Below, piece by piece: positions 44,426 through 44,789 of a DNA stretch of 44,789 nucleotides. The notes below the pieces were generated by a model that saw only the letters and a program-made list of their open reading frames with translations, did no database searches and was not told the DNA's origin. A program made the position numbers and the translations under genes. The stretch comes from Bacteroidetes bacterium GWF2_29_10 (GTDB taxonomy: Bacteria; Bacteroidota; Bacteroidia; Bacteroidales; GWE2-29-8). Position 1 is the first letter of the stretch, and every line of letters begins with the position of its first letter. The stretch covers positions 2,057 to 46,845 of the forward strand of contig MEOD01000002.1 in assembly GCA_001768555.1 (NCBI GenBank), in the 5' to 3' direction.

Positions 44426-44789
44426 ATGTTTGTTAGAATCAAAAAAATAAGTATGGAAGTTCCTCTGTACAAATAATACAGAAGATTCAAAATCATTATA
44501 AAGTTTATAAAACTATTAGGTTGTGCCATCACACAGCAGAAAATAGATAACTTTGTTTTGATTGGCAATCAAAAAATAAAAAAAATACAAAACAGAGTGA
44601 CTTGTTTTATATGGAAACAGACGTTATAGATGAATCTTTTATTGATTCTTTGTCCAATTTTGACATTAAAAATGTTGGTTATGAATTGATATTTGGAAAG
44701 ATTTATGACTGTATTGGTTTTTATGCAATAATACGATAAAACAAAACTTATACTAAACCGCTATCATAATATAGATTTAATCCAATGAA
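44426..44789 (+). pseudogene. Frameshifted transposase relic (IS1634/IS4-like), running off the window
   Basis: Joining frames gives the typical start of a Bacteroidota IS1634-type DDE transposase: MFVRIKK in the first frame, then, after a shift at an A7 tract (44441-44447), NKYGSSSVQIIQKIQNHYK. A second shift near 44518 leads to IGCAITQQKIDN, and a third near 44612 to a frame with NVGYELIFGKIYDCIGF, another family phrase. A stop then interrupts near 44742, and a further frame continues DKTKLILNRY to the window end. At least four frameshifts make it non-functional. The first 100 or so codons only are visible. Terminal repeats were not found. Confidence 0.6.

Overview
This is a strongly AT-rich chromosomal segment from a member of the Bacteroidota, most likely an anaerobic, non-Bacteroides member of the Bacteroidales. 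Four things point there. Four large secreted proteins carry type IX secretion (T9SS) sorting tails: three of type A and one of the CHU_C type B form. BspA-type leucine-rich repeats are present. Many genes follow the Bacteroidota promoter form (TTG or TTTG, about 19-22 bp, then TAnnTTTG), often without a Shine-Dalgarno. There is an intact hydG, a marker of [FeFe]-hydrogenase and therefore of anaerobic H2 metabolism. The species cannot be named from the sequence.

Layout. 1-289 is the end-truncated start of a small conserved protein on the minus strand. 544-8284 holds a polysaccharide flippase, then a tight same-strand run: GtrA-like membrane protein, CHU_C-tailed surface protein, a secreted protein of unknown function and a ComM/YifB ATPase. 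An MMPL/RND exporter lies convergent (8342-10735). 11127-18782 looks like a monocarboxylate (probably acetate) uptake and sensing neighbourhood: a SatP channel; an unusual enlarged DUF4212-like small subunit with its SLC5 symporter; a terminator; a membrane-anchored TPR-like protein; and, convergent, a two-gene unit of a metallophosphoesterase and a Cache-PAS-CBS-DUF294 nucleotidyltransferase-like sensor.

19025-33378 is a cell-surface block. It has a 541-residue BspA-like LRR protein, a 1.2-kb non-coding stretch rich in repeats (23-bp inverted repeats 651 bp apart end to end, and six copies of an 11-bp unit), and a 3839-residue giant T9SS cargo built by duplication. 33526-38019 is housekeeping: hydG, a tandem universal stress protein, tRNA-Phe(GAA), coaX and an outer-membrane beta-barrel candidate. 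38648-44203 encodes a second BspA-like protein with six LRR modules, Ig/PKD-like and FnIII domains and a T9SS tail. The window ends in a multiply frameshifted transposase relic.

The best candidate for something undescribed is the 11-19 kb region. A DUF4212-like transporter subunit has acquired about 150 extra-cytoplasmic residues between its two membrane helices. Beside it lies a single-protein fusion of an external Cache sensor to the CBS/DUF294 module that, from general knowledge of the family, is often found near this class of symporter. I infer a carboxylate uptake system with its own sensor; this is untested. All functional calls rest on motif recognition by eye, without database searches.
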